Origin: Tricholoma matsutake
Lineage: Eukaryota; Basidiomycota; Agaricomycetes; Agaricales; Tricholomataceae
Direction: 5' to 3'
NCBI GenBank assembly: GCA_026075535.2
Contig: AP026549.1
Coordinates: 7,254,001 to 7,318,000 of the forward strand
DNA: 64,000 nucleotides
The position numbers and the translations under genes are program-made. The notes beneath the pieces were generated by a model. It was not told where the DNA came from and ran no database searches. It saw only the letters and a program-made list of their open reading frames with translations. Shown here in pieces: positions 20,360 through 32,367 of this stretch (position 1 is its first letter; the number at the start of each line of letters is the position of its first letter).

Positions 20360-22496
20360 ATGCAACAAAGCAACTTCCAGCTCCTCTGCCTCGTCGGATT
20401 GTTGTTCTCGCTCATTCTTGGCTACACCCATGGTGGAGGCACCGTGAAGGTCCAGACTTTCTACAACGTAAGGCAGCCATCTTCCAAATTCCCCGATCTG
20501 TATGAGGCAACGATTGCCGAACTGCAGGAAGGAATGGTTCGTGGTCAATTTTCCAGCGTCGATCTTGTCAAGGTGAGTCTCGCACCTCTTCAATCCCCTG
20601 ATTGTGATACCTTTAAGTTGACACGCTACAGGCTTACTTTGCTCGGATTGAAGAAGTGAATCTGGCAGGACCTGCTTTGCGTGCTGTCATCGAATTGAAC
20701 CCTAGCGCCCTAGCTCAAGCTGCAATCCTTGACGAAGAGCGCAAGATCAAGGGTCCTCGAGGTCCTCTACATGGTATTCCCATAATCCTAAAGGATAACA
20801 TCGCCACATTGGCGAGCGATGGTAATCCTTTTAGTTCCTGGTCAGGTCGTAGTCTCCACTGACTTAATCAATGCAGGCATGAACACGACTGCCGGTCCGT
20901 CTAGTTTTTATTCATCGCTGCGGCAATCTTTGACTGACTAAATGACTTTTCTTTAAGGTTCGTTTGCTCTCTTGGGCTCGATCCCACCCCGCGATGCCAC
21001 AGTCGCCGCTAAATTGCGAGCTGCTGGGGCAGTCGTGCTAGGCAAAGCAAACCTGTCGGAGTGGGCGCATTATCGTGGCACTGTTCCTAATGGGTTCTCG
21101 GGACGCGGAGGGCAGGCAAATTGCCCTTACTATCCCATGGCGGATCCGTCTGGCTCGAGTTCCGGTAGCGCTATTTCCAGTGCAATTGGTCTCGCTGCTG
21201 CCTCTCTCGGTACCGAGACGGACGGCTCTATCGTGTCGCCTTCGAGCCGGAACAACGTCGTTGGCATCAAGCCTACTGTTGGCTTGACATCGCGCGCAGG
21301 AGGTGAGTACTCCTATTACTTTGCAATGCCATTGTTCCTTCGGGCTTATGGAGAGCTTTAAGTGATTCCGATTTCCGTTCATCAGGATACTATTGGTCCT
21401 ATAGCTCGCACCGTGACGGATGCAGCAGTAATTCTGAATATCATTGCGGGACAGGATCCACTGGACAATTTCACGGCTGCTGCACCAGAACCTGTCCCCG
21501 ACTACACTAAGGCTCTCAAAAAAGATGGGCTCAAAGGTGTTCGGCTGGGAATTCCAAGACTTTTCCAAGGGTCCGATTTTAACATCATTTCCGCCTTCAA
21601 CAAGTCCCTCGCAATCTTCAAGCAGCTGGGTGCCACCATTGTTGACGGTACTGAATTCCCATCGGGGGAAGAGATGCTCCACAGCAATAACGAGACGATC
21701 GTTCTCAACACAGACTTCAAGGTATTGCACCACAACTGTCTTGATGTAGAATGGAGCCTCATGCCCACAGGTTAATATCGCGACGTATATCTCTGGGCTC
21801 ACATACGTGCCTACGGGGGTGACAGATCTAGCAGACTTGATCCAGTTTAATATCAACCACACTAATCTAGAACTAGTCGAACCATACTGGACGTCGCAGT
21901 CAAAGTGCCTACTTACATGCCTTGAGCCTCTAATTCCCCGTTGACTCGTCTTCCAGGTTCATCCAGGCTGAGAATACCACTGTGGATGCGGCCTACTTCG
22001 CGGCCTTGGCCTTCGACTATGAGATGGGCCGTACTCAGGGCATCGATGCGACTTTGAAAGAGTTCAATCTAGACGCCCTCCTCCTGCCCACAAACGGTGT
22101 GTTTCCTTGTCCGCCAATATATCCATACTATATTCTCCTCTACAGGATATACTTCACCCCCCGCAGCCATCGCCGGATACCCACTTGTAACTGGTCGGCA
22201 TCCTTGCTACCTCTTTTGTTTGAGATATGGCAGGTCAAATTAACCTACCATCCTTTGCAGTGCCACTTGGCTTCCAGCCTGACGCTGTCAATGCGACTCC
22301 TGCGACTCCTCTTGTGGGGAATGCCCCTGGCCTGCCGTATGGCATTGCTTTCATGGGAACAGCGTTCAGCGAGCTCCAGCTGATCCAGTACGCATACGCC
22401 TACGAGCAGGCAACGCACAACCGCCTGAAACGTCTCGCATACCCCGCGGCCATCCCCTCAACGCAACTTGTGGATGTCATCGAGCTGGGCTATTAG
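20360..22496 (+). CDS. Amidase-signature family hydrolase, nine exons
   Basis: Spliced exons 20360-20572, 20632-20821, 20877-20894, 20958-21302, 21363-21721, 21771-21904, 21957-22096, 22146-22193 and 22261-22496 keep one frame of 560 residues. Introns are 49-67 bases with GT and AG ends. Exon 3 is only 18 bases. Residues 1-25 form a hydrophobic signal-like leader, suggesting secretion or entry to the endomembrane system. The Ser-Ser-Lys amidase triad is visible: Lys near 125 in HGIPIILKDNIAT, the cis-Ser near 208 in DPSGSSSGSA, and nucleophile Ser near 231 in ETDGSIVSP. The family hydrolyses amide bonds; the substrate cannot be told. There is no internal stop, in contrast to all surrounding element genes. 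This is most likely the only host gene of the window. Confidence 0.93.
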
Positions 22497-23071
22497 GAAA
22501 GGTGATATATCAGTATGGAATTGGAGAAGCGCTGAGTCGAAAGCATCGTGTATCATAATGAAGTTAAAACTTAGCCTGCTCTTCCAAAAATTCCTACTAC
22601 AGATGCACGACCTTTGTTATTGACTGACAGTTTGACAACGCAGCGTCTCCGTTCAGGTGCTGCATTATGGCACATCAAGAAAGTAAGAACGGGGAGGTAT
22701 GGTTCTGGAATTCCACAAGGTTCGACTACGAAAGCCTCCAAGCTTCAGGAAGCAGGCCTGGCAAGTAAAATAGGAGAGGTGGAGTGCATGAATAGAGCAG
22801 CGTCAGCACCAGTCAGGGCATATGTGCCTGAGCCATCGTTGTGCATTCCTCGTATCCTTCGCCCTCCGCATCCGCATGTGGATGCTCATACTCCTATATA
22901 CAAACTTCCAACGAGAATCCGAGTCCGGAGCCCGCACTGCTCGTCCTCGTCCTTGCACGTTTCTTCCATGCCGTCACTGGCAGGAGTCGACGACGAAAAG
23001 GTAGTAAGGGCTCGAAGGGGCGAGGAACCAAACCTCTCTTGAGAATGCGAGTCTGCGAAGATGTCTGGGCA
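22497..23071. other. Intergenic region downstream of the amidase
   Basis: No gene or repeat recognised. Short open stretches on both strands lack any family signature. The region ends at the TA duplication of the next element. Confidence 0.4.
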
Positions 23072-23073
23072 TA

Positions 23074-23784
23074 TGGCAAGCTAGAGTGATCAGCTGAGTT
23101 TTGGTCAGCCGTAACCTCGAAACGGTCGGCCATCAACCCTGCAATCCGAATCAGCCGTCATCCTGGAAAAGGAAAATCCAAGACCCTCGGACAGCTCATT
23201 ATAAATAAATAAATTTGAAGTCATTATCTAACATCGAGTATCTCCAATTCAGCAGAGGCAAGAAAACATGTCAAAAAAAGTAATATTCATAGGCATAGTG
23301 TTCATAGGCATAAGCAAGTATGGTATCAAAGTTCTGATAATGGAAGTGAAGAGTGTCGCATCCTTGGGTAATGAGTTAGTAGGTTGCGTTACGTGGTCTA
23401 ACTAACTTATGTCAGGAGCGGCCTAGGCATCTGCAATGCGAGGCTTTTTCAAGCATTCAATTTCTCCAGCAACATCCTCTTTATTCTTCTTTTCATATAA
23501 GTCCCTCCATGATATGGACACTTCTTGATCTTGTGGCTGATTTCGAAGTAATTCTGCTGTTTTTCATGAGCGCTGATTACACATCAAAGTGTTGAAAATG
23601 GAATGGTTATCGCGGGCTCATCTTGATTCTCCACCTCTGAAGTACGATAGAGATGCTTGTTTAGAATGTTCATTGCTGTGGGCCCATTTGGTTCTTCAGG
23701 AAGAATCTACAACCCAAACATAGATATTAGTGAGTTGCGAGGCATTCCAGAGGAAAGACACTTGCCATGTACAGAGCATGTTGA
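23074..23784 (+). repeat. Left terminal inverted repeat
   Basis: 711 bases. The outer part repeats the word CAGCCGT (near 23105 and 23152). Compared with the right arm it keeps more CpG: CCTCGAAACGGTCGGCC here faces CCTTGAAACAGTCAGCC there. Confidence 0.85.
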
Positions 23785-23846
23785 ACTCCGAATCTTACAA
23801 AGAAACAAAACTACCAAATTTTTTTTTCACTGGACTTCCACTCACC

Positions 23847-26544
23847 ATGTCGTCCAATGTTGAGGCTGCTTATTTTACCACTGACAATTCCAATTCTGTT
23901 GTCTGTCAACGTTGCTTGCAGTCCTTTGAGGAAGGGACAGAGCTCTATTTCATGCATGATAGAAAACCTGATGGGAGGGGTAAACGAGTCTGTGGTGGCT
24001 GTCATCAGTACTACCTCAGAAAGACAGAGACTTACCAGCATGCCCTGAGTTTGTCTCAGTCTATACATGCTTCATTACCTAATAAGTCTATGATTTTAGG
24101 TCTTGCCAGTGCTTCGGCTTCTGTGCAGATCACTCTGGTTGCACAGCCAGCAGTCAGCCATCAGAATATCCACAAAGCTGTCGCTGATGCACAAAGATGT
24201 GGTATGACTGAATCTATCATATGCCAAAAACCTTGGAACTAAATCATGACACTTGCCTACAGGCCAAAACCACCCAGTGCGTATCAGTCAACTCGTCACT
24301 TCAATGCCACCACCAATGGCCATGAGGCAGCACAGTACTCATAGGTCGATCGTAAGGAGAGATGCATGGCTGAAACGTAACTCTGGCTCCAAACAGACCA
24401 GTGGGCATCTCAGTTTTTATGGTCAAGGTGTTTTGATACATCCAATTGTTGTCCCAAAATTTGTATCAGAGCCCAATATGCTGGTACAGCCTGGTTATCA
24501 AGAAGCACATAAGATTTACAATGAGATGGGACAATTCTTTGCCCAAAGGGCAATGTCAGCACATGGTGGCAAGGTTGTCGTTATCAAGGTCACTATGATG
24601 TCTTTGAAGCCTGGTAATAGGAATCCTTTGGTTGTTTCAGTGCATGAGACAAACATAAGTCAACTGATTTTCTAATCTGTAGCTTCACAGAACATATCAG
24701 AGATGATCTCCAATATACCTGTTTATATTGGTGTTTGGGAACTCAAGAAGATCACGTACTTTACTCTGCTTCCTCCCTTCATGCAATGGTCCAAGGAGGA
24801 TTCTCTGGATATTGAAGACCTTCAGTTGCGCTTCAAAGATTGGGTGGAGCTCATTCCTTTAGGACCCGGTAATGAGGACACTGGCACGATCTCATCCAAA
24901 TTTTTTCTGCCAAAAGGGAAATTGAAGACAGTACAATTTCATTCTAATAAGGTGTTGGAGCTGTATCTGGAACTAGTGTACGATAGATATGCAGAGATTC
25001 AGACACGTCTAGAGGACATGGAAGATCAATCAGTGTGTTCAATTCACTGACTACTGTATATTATTAATTGACCCAATACAGGCGCATCAGCCTATTCAAC
25101 AAGTACAGAAGATGTCGATATCATATCTTACAGAAATGAATGATGAAGATAGACAGTCTTTTGCATTGTTACCAAGATCTGATAGCTTGCCAGCTTCGAC
25201 TGCCCTTGTAGCATGAAAGCACTTGAGAAAGCGCTGACTTTCTGTAAGAATCACAATCTAACAATAAGCTGAATTGTCAAAAATAAACTGGCTGTTTGAT
25301 AACAGAAAGCCAGCATCAGGTCCCCCCCTTGTGCCAAGCTGCACCTCATTGACCAGCCAGTCACTGGTGCTGCCGAACTTCCCACCATGTCATCTGTGCA
25401 GACTAAGGGTCTAGGCTCAGATCCAGGCTCACCAACTGCTCACGATGTACGATGAGCTCTCAAAGCCCAGACAGCACCGTCTAAGAGGAACGTGAAATCC
25501 ATCTGTGAGTTTCTGACATTTTAAGGTTGAGAAACTAATTATAATTGTGCCCCATCGTTAGTGAACACCCTGTCTGTGCAATGCATGCTCTATCCAATGG
25601 CCACAATGACCTTTTCTAGCCTGATTAGTCAAGCATGCTTGTTTGATGCCATTAAGGATTGTGAAGGCCCTACCGCTTCAATGCTCATCTATAATCCTAA
25701 TGCGACACCAAAATATGGTGGTTTCAAACAGGTGTTGTTTGGTCACTTGAGTCGTCCTCTCAGCTCTGGTTCCACTTCCATCTGCATCAAACAGTGCTGG
25801 TATCTATGCATGGCATTGGGGGGTCAGCTCACCTATGACAACCACATGCAAATTACCAAGCTTAGTGCAGAGATCAATTGCCTGCACTGGGCTTCAGCAC
25901 TTATGGGAATCATTTATGATTTTGTTGACAGACATGTCAAAATGCATGGTCTGCCTTCTTTCATCATCCCAAAAATGTGCTTCGTGAAGAATGCACTTGC
26001 TATCATTGATACAACACATGAGACATATATGGTAGAAGAAGTCGGTTGATGGAATGTTTGTGAAGTACATCGGAAATGGTTCTGTGAAACCATATGATTT
26101 TCTCAGTGGTAATGTGGCTCATTGAGCTAAATTCCTGGCCTTTTCTCAACATGTGCAATATCTGAAGACAAAGGGCCTTGTGTTTATAGGGGATTTCCAG
26201 GGTAAATCAAGTATGACCAACTAACCAAATGTGCATATACTAATATTTTTTTTTCAGGTGGAACATGTTTATTGACAGATCCCCAGATAATAACTGCATT
26301 GTGCATTTCTAAAACAGACTCTAGACTCGATTCTAATTTTAAACATTACAGGGATACAGGTCTTATCTTTTCCGATGGAAATCTCTCGTCAACTCACACC
26401 ACTTTTGCTACTCAACATGTTTGCAATCTGTTCTGCGAGTTCTTTGGACTGCAAACATTCTCCGCGCAGACTGCTGGGGAGTCATTGTTCACTACTGGTG
26501 CTAATCCCAGTGTGACCCAGAAAGATGGCAAAATATCTAATTAA
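23847..26544 (+). pseudogene. Fungal alpha-kinase-domain protein
   Basis: ATG 23847 lies 63 bases inside the left arm. The N-terminus has two Cys pairs, CQRCLQSFEEG and RVCGGCHQYY, a probable zinc ribbon. An intron at 24202-24262 keeps frame; others are likely near 24640-24690, 25036-25081 and 25504-25560. The C-terminal third is an alpha-kinase domain: YGGFKQVLFG (nucleotide loop), TYMVEEV, VKYIGNGSVKPYDF, AFSQHVQYL and a LLTDPQIITA metal-binding motif, ending LIFSDGNLSSTH and CNLFCEFFGL. Such kinases (eEF2-kinase fold) phosphorylate Ser/Thr. TGA codons near 25453 and 26122 and a frameshift near 26046 break it. A kinase as cargo of a DNA element is unusual; whether it serves the element or the host is open. 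Confidence 0.85.
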
Positions 26545-26552
26545 ATCACAAC

Positions 26553-26645
26553 ACATCTTTTGTTTCAATGCATTGTTTAGATGCATCTTTTGTTTTGATG
26601 CATTGTTTTGATGCATCTTTTGTTTTGATGCACCTTTCATTTTAT
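26553..26645. repeat. TTTTGTTTTGATGCAT tandem repeat
   Basis: Several imperfect copies of TTTTGTTTYRATGCAY with alternating CT/TG junctions directly follow the kinase stop codon. This is a simple minisatellite. Confidence 0.65.
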
Positions 26646-27239
26646 TCACCTTTTTGGCAGAGTCAAGGTTTTCTGATAGGAATGATTGGTCCCTACCCAT
26701 TAGTTAGGATTTTAATACACATTGTGGTTATCGTAAAAGTGGGTCCCAAGGGTAAGGAGCTTTTTTGTAGGCCTCTGCGCCACCTCAAGATCATGCATAT
26801 AGCTCTGCTACCCACATGGTCTCAGTGAGCTCCAACCAAACTCCTTTTTTTTGCATGGTCCATGACTTGGTGCTAGGGGCTAGCAGATGCCAGGTTATAA
26901 CCTTATGTTGATGAATGTTTGGCTTGAATCGAGCATTCAAGCCATTCAAGCCATTCAAGCCATGACTAAGTCAAGTACATACAAATAAAGTGTCTCATCT
27001 TCATTCCCACTACTTCAGTAGTGGGTTTTACTTTCTGTCAAAATTTACTTACTTGCCTATGTAATTTTGGGGTCCATCCAGGTGGGCCTTAGTTTTCCTG
27101 CTACTACCACTCTGAGCATGCAGCAGAGATGTAAAGTAAGCATATTTGGGATGTGGCACAGGGTCACTACTCGAGACATCTAAGCCCCCAATATAATTGA
27201 CATCCCTTCCAATGATGAGTGGTCAACCTAAATGGAATG
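26646..27239. other. Spacer between the kinase and integrase-like genes
   Basis: No gene supported. At about 26933-26962 the 9-mer CATTCAAGC is repeated about three and a half times. Confidence 0.45.
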
Positions 27240-28760
27240 GTTCCATGTTTGGCAAGAGAGACATCCCCTGGTCTGGTTGTGCACTTTGTTCATGGCTACT
27301 GAGAATATCTGTAAGTTCTTCATCACTTCCATCATGCAGCCACTTCAAAAGATTGAGGTAAATATCCCAAAAAGTCTCGGTCATTATTTCCAGTCATCCA
27401 ATCATCACATAGAGAATGTCTGCATGCTTGTGAAAAGCATGGGGTACCAGTTTGAATACAGGGTGATCTTGTGGAGTGTATAGAGCTTTGACTTCATCTA
27501 AAAGCTCAGGAGTGACAGGTATCTAACACAGTAACAGCTCAAGTAAGATAGGGGAGCATGCTAAATGAGCCTTGAAATCGACTGCATTGAAATGGGATGG
27601 GTGAGAGCATATCAAAGTGGGGATTCCATGTGGTAAAATTTTGTTCCTGACAGCATGTGGAGCCATTGTGTTTTTGAACTTGACCCAGCTGTCAATTTTG
27701 GTCTGCAGCCATGGAATTGCAAACCAACGGAAAAGAAGACTGCAAAGGGGAGATGTTAGATATATAGCTATGTGAGTAGGACTGACTCACTTCTCAAGAG
27801 TGTCATTCACATCATACCAACCCCTTTGTACACCTTGCTCCAACATATCCTCAAAACCTAGAGCAAAGTCATGATGGAAGACTGACCACTTTATTTCTGA
27901 AAGTATGTTGTTATGCCCCTTTGCAAAGCGATGCTGTAGAGTGTTTGTGAGGCTTGGGTCAAGGTGGTGTCATATCACTGTGTGTGCATTGGCAACTCCA
28001 TAATTTTCTGAGCTGGGATCACTTTGAGTTATAATTGGAACACCTATTGTATGACTTTATGAGCAAACTCCAAGCATTGGATGAAACAACACACCACCAA
28101 TTCGCCGACACATGTCAATATAGAACTTAGCTATGAGCCTTGGATTTTTGTTTGTCCACCAGATTTTCATCCAATTGATTTCACCTGAAAATGCTTCTAA
28201 TCTGGCATGCAACCACAAACCAAACTGTCCCCACTTGTCGTGTTGATCCTGAGGCCATATGTCATTAACACCTGCTGCCCAAAAATGCCTCCACTTGAAA
28301 CCATGTTGGCAGTGCTCTTTAACTTTGTCAGGTTCCACCGTGTTCAGGAGATGAGTGATGAGTGTTCTGAATGACCATCAGAAGCAACAAAAATAATATT
28401 AGACAACTACACTCACCATGAAGCACGTACACCATGTATTGTTTGAAGCAACTTCTGGATACTCTCTGCACCACATAGTGGGAAACATTGGCAGATTTCA
28501 TGAACTTGATCATAGATTGAATCCATAGTGTGCATTTGTTGACAAGTTGACATGAGGTTCCATTTCTTCTGTAATCTTCAAATAGTGATGACACTGGAAT
28601 GATAGATTTATCAGAGCTCTGGGATGACACTGACATCTCTACCTCAACCCATAAGTCTCAGTATTATAGTGAAACTTGAGCAATTCTGTGATTTGAACAT
28701 CTGAGCACCCCAGTCCAAAGTACTCCTCAAATGGTCTGTGAATGTCTTCATCTGGTGCTA
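27240..28760 (-). pseudogene. DDE integrase-like transposase of the long-TIR element
   Basis: Minus-strand segments in several frames read together as one protein. The order is EEYFGLGCSDVQITELLKFHY (helical N-terminus), KLLQTIHGVRAS, AAGVNDIWPQDQHDKWGQFG (first Asp region), WWTNKNPRLIAKFYID, ITQSDPSSENYGVANAHT (second Asp), LSEIKWSVFHHDF (candidate Glu) and LEQGVQRGWYDVNDTLEK. The end is VFKLVPHAFHKHADI and a TFWDIY region near 27350. I recall this as the integrase-core-like family common in agaricomycetes. Probable introns (for example after 28430) and several stops or frameshifts are present. It is the best candidate for the enzyme that once moved the element. Confidence 0.7.
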
Positions 28761-28983
28761 AAAAATAATAGTTATATGATTGAATCACCTAGGGTAAGAG
28801 GATGAGGTACTGATGACAAGGCTTGTATTGGTTTTTTTGGGGCATTCAAGTTTGAGGTCAAGTCACAAAGAACAAAATGCCTATTGTCAATGGTATTGCC
28901 AAATCTAGAAATCACATGTGATGGTGGCTGGCTCAGAGTACAAGTATCGATAAGCCACTGATATCAAGTAGTATCGTACAAAG

Positions 28984-30145
28984 ATGCTACCCCACCAACT
29001 CCTGGGCCTGAATTGTCATAGACTGACTACATATTCGACCCTTGAAGCCTTGTTTCCTTGTACTCCACCCCCATCTACTCCAAAACACAGCAGAGTCTCT
29101 TCTAATGTGCTTGGTCAGAAAGCCATACCATTGGTGGGCCGAAACAAAATGGTTTCTCCAGAGGGTCTTGCCAATTATGGTGCTATCAGTCTTCCAATGC
29201 CTCGCCCCTCATTGGACTCCCCTGACAACCCACAACACCTGCCTTCATCTCTCCCCTCTGATCCTACTGATCCCAACATAATTGCCCCTTCTACACCTTG
29301 GTCCTCATTAGAATCTGCCAACCAATCCCATGCTCCATCCTTTGATCAAGTCATATCTAGGCTGAAGCCACTACTGGATGGGACAGCTGGGACAGCTGGA
29401 GAGTGCAAGATATCTATTGTGGGCATCTCGTCAGACATTGTTGATAAGTTACGGGCAAAGTCCAGAGTGGGAGAGTTGCCAGGTTGGGAGAATCTCAGGT
29501 ATGTCGGGTTCTCTAGTTCATGCCAAGTCTAATGACGTCATAGGTGCAATTTCTTGGGAGACAAGTTGATTGTGCACTACCCAACATTTGGACACAAAAT
29601 CTTGTCTACTCTCTTCTTCAGTATCAACACCAATGACACCGAAGGTTGCTCTTTGTTCTCGGTTGATGCAGGCTTAGTTTGCCTGGGGGGCTCCACAGAT
29701 GTTGATTTGGAAGATGGTATCAAGAGTCTGGATTTCAGTCTGTACAAGGACCACCCCACAAAGCAACCCCTAACACAAGCATGGCTGACAGTTGTCTGGG
29801 AAGCAGCCTATAGTGAGAATGAGCAGAAACTTGCATATGATCTTGGGAGATATGTTGCTTGTTCCCTTGGCAGGGTGCAGCTAGCAATCGGTGTGAAGAT
29901 CGAGCGCAATCCTGCTGTGCCAGTGGGACAACAACCATGAGGCTTGAAGAAGGTGACATGTGCATTCTGGGAAGCAGACTATGCCAAAACATTTGCGACC
30001 TTGGAAGAGTCGGGCTCAGAATTATTGAATCACCTAACAAGATGTGATAGTCATGCTGATGAGGCTAGTGACTATGTCATGCCTGCCACCACTAAGCTTT
30101 CATGTGTTTCAAAATTTGAGGGAAAGTACATAAAGTTTGTGGTTT
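28984..30145 (+). pseudogene. Third gene of the long-TIR element, function unknown (possible nuclease fold)
   Basis: From ATG 28984, exon 1 ends at 29498. An in-frame intron (29499-29543, GTATGT...ATAG) leads to exon 2. The first 130 residues are Pro/Ser-rich and likely disordered. The second exon is globular, with a stretch ending LTVVWEAAYSENEQKL, LGRYVACSLGRVQLAIGVKI. The pattern E-A-Y, then a helix, then hydrophobic strand is reminiscent of PD-(D/E)XK nuclease-like domains, but this is only a resemblance. A TGA at 29938 (arginine expected) separates the last part, KKVTCAFWEADYAKTF. It ends at the right arm. Confidence 0.5.
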
Positions 30146-30146
30146 C

Positions 30147-30852
30147 TCAACATGCTCTGTACATGGCAAGTGCCTTTCCTCTGGAATGCCTTGCAACTCA
30201 CTAATATCTATGTTTGGGTTGTAGATTCTTCCTGAAGAACCAAATGGGCCCACAGCAATGAACATTCTAAACAAGCATCTCTATTGTACTTCAGAGGTGG
30301 AGAATCACGATGAGCCCATGATAAAAATTCCATTTTCAACACTTTGATGTGTAATCAGCACTCATGAAAAACAGCTGAATTACTTCGAAATCAGCTGCAA
30401 GATCAAGAAGCGTCTGTATCATGGAGGGGACTTATATGAAAAGAATAAAGAGGATGTTGCTGGAGAAATTGAATGCTTGAAAAAGCCTCGCATTGCAGAT
30501 GCCTAGGCTGCTCCTGACATAAGTTAGTTAGACCACGTAATGCAAACTACTAACTCATTACCCAAGGATGCGACACTCTTTACTTCCATTCTCAGAACTT
30601 TGATACTGTACTTGCTTATGCCTATGAACACTATGCCTATGAATATTACTTTTTTTGACATGTTTTCTTGCCTCTGCTGAATTGGAGATACTCGATGTTA
30701 GATAATGACTTCAAATTTATTTATAAATAATGAGGTGTCTGAGGGTCTTGGATTTTCCTTTTCCAGGATGACGGCTGACCATTGCAGGGTTGATGGCTGA
30801 CTGTTTCAAGGTTACGGCTGACCAAAACTCAGCTGATCACTCTAGCTTGCCA
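30147..30852 (-). repeat. Right terminal inverted repeat
   Basis: Mirror of 23074-23784 by eye with few gaps. Differences concentrate at former CpG positions, which read TG or CA here. Confidence 0.85.
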
Positions 30853-30854
30853 TA

Positions 30855-31490
30855 GGGCAGGATTAAAATTTAATATGAGAATTTATTTTGTAAGCCAACT
30901 TTAGGAGACGCAGTCTTTGCAACTTTGAAACATACCTGGCTTATGGAAAGGACAGTGAAGATATCACAAAGACAGAGGATGGTTAGGATAACATCGTCTA
31001 AGTCATCAGAAAGGGTCAAGTTGAACCTTTGCTTTAGTTTGGAGGGCAGAGAACAGGCTGAACTTCTTCAGGGCAGATTTCATGCTATTCCAGGCTATTC
31101 CTAGGCCTGCTGGTTGGAAACCTGAGTCTTCATTTTGTTCAACTCTCCCTTCAATTATCTCTTACATTCACTGTATTGTCCTATGTAGCCTTCTTCCCTT
31201 GATGCTCTCATTACTACCAGGCAGATGTTGGGTTTCTGAAAGATTGAAGATTGTCATTGTGATTACCTTCAAAACATGTCTGATGATATGTTTGGCTTTC
31301 TGCATTGTGCAAAAAAATACTCCAGGCAGGATTTCAGCATAACAATGGCATGAAGACCTTATGTTTATTGTGAGAATTTTTGGAACTCCACATACACTGA
31401 AGTTCAAGTTCAATCTTGCGACAGTAGAAGGAGTCAGGACTCATCAGGAAAATATTTAATGAAACTTAGTCATGCTTATTGTGGCTTAAC
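30855..31490. other. No gene recognised
   Basis: Short reading frames on both strands show no family signature. It may belong to the target into which the long-TIR element inserted, or to flanking Helitron sequence. Confidence 0.35.
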
Positions 31491-31494
31491 GATG

Positions 31495-31523
31495 ACAAAC
31501 TTTTTGAATGTGCCTTCGGCACA
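31495..31523 (-). repeat. Helitron-like 3' terminal hairpin, left copy
   Basis: TGTGCC-TTC-GGCACA (31509-31523) forms a 6-bp stem. On the minus strand it is followed by TTCAAAAAGTTTG and a T. A near-identical stem with the same following bases lies at 37220-37234, directly 3' of the RepHel gene, so both look like Helitron tails in the same orientation. Confidence 0.55.
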
Positions 31524-32359
31524 CGGGTGGTATTTATATTAGAGGTATTTATATATTGTACTACATTATACTTCATATACATATTATGACACATTATATC
31601 TACTGGAAAGATGCCTGGTTTGGCAGCCTACACTAAACTTAGTGTGGACAGTAGTGACAGGATCAAATTATCTTTGTTGCATGAAAGTGGGAACCATAAG
31701 CTACTAAAAATAAAGGAATAATAGATTACTATACCTTTGTTGCACAGAAGTGGGAGCAAAGATTAGGAAATAAAAAATGAGTGATTTATAAAAAAGATCA
31801 GCTGTGTAGGTAAAAGGCTGTATCAGGCATGGCATGTGATTTAGGAGCACCACCTCAAACATAGTGTGTGATTTAGGAAGGCCACCTTGAGCATAGTCAC
31901 ATAATAAGAAGGCACCACATCAGTAGTGTAAATGTCAGCACTGATGGGTGATTATAGGTAGGTGATAAGGTGTGTGTGTTGCCAGTGTGTTAGTTCTGGC
32001 AGCCAGTGCCAGTGGTGGCTGTGCTGGTCCCATAGGATGTTGGGATCTGTAATTCATCATAACACAGACCTTGGTATGTCTGGTGTGGGTGTGAGTTGTT
32101 TCAGTGCCAGTGGCTGTGCTGGCCCAGCACCATGTTTGTCTTGGTGGCTGGGATATGTGTCAGTGCCATGAATGGTTGTGTTGGCAGCTGGAATGTGTGT
32201 TGTGTTGGCAGCCTGTATGTGTGTTAATGTCATAAGTCTGTGGGGCCAGACTTACATCTACCCATCTTTGATCAAAGCAAAGAATGACTCTGCACTGTTG
32301 AGCTGGCAGCAACCTTTGTGTAAGCTCATAGGCTTCCACTTGTATAATGCAACCCCAGG
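31524..32359. other. Non-coding part of the left Helitron copy
   Basis: AT-rich up to about 31950, then GT-rich simple-sequence-like text (GTGTGTTGCCAGTG, TGGCAGCC) to about 32235. No gene supported. Confidence 0.4.
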
Positions 32360-32367
32360 ATGGTGGT

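Larger units (their letters stand above)
23074..30852. mobile_element. 7.8-kb element with long terminal inverted repeats carrying an alpha-kinase gene
   Basis: The sequence 23074-23784 recurs inverted at 30147-30852, and both outer ends start TGGCAAGCTAGAGTGATC. The dinucleotide TA flanks both ends (23072-23073 and 30853-30854), consistent with a TA target duplication. Inside lie an alpha-kinase gene (+), a DDE integrase-like gene (-) and a third gene (+), all degraded. The arms extend almost to the starts of the outer genes. Confidence 0.85.

Noticed and set aside
21038..21862. Long minus-strand reading frame within the amidase gene
   Set aside because: It is the shadow of the amidase exons and shows no family motif, while the plus-strand exons have a complete catalytic triad.
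22614..23089. Small plus-strand frames downstream of the amidase
   Set aside because: Overlapping frames of similar length on both strands, no motif, no clear start context; not distinguishable from chance.
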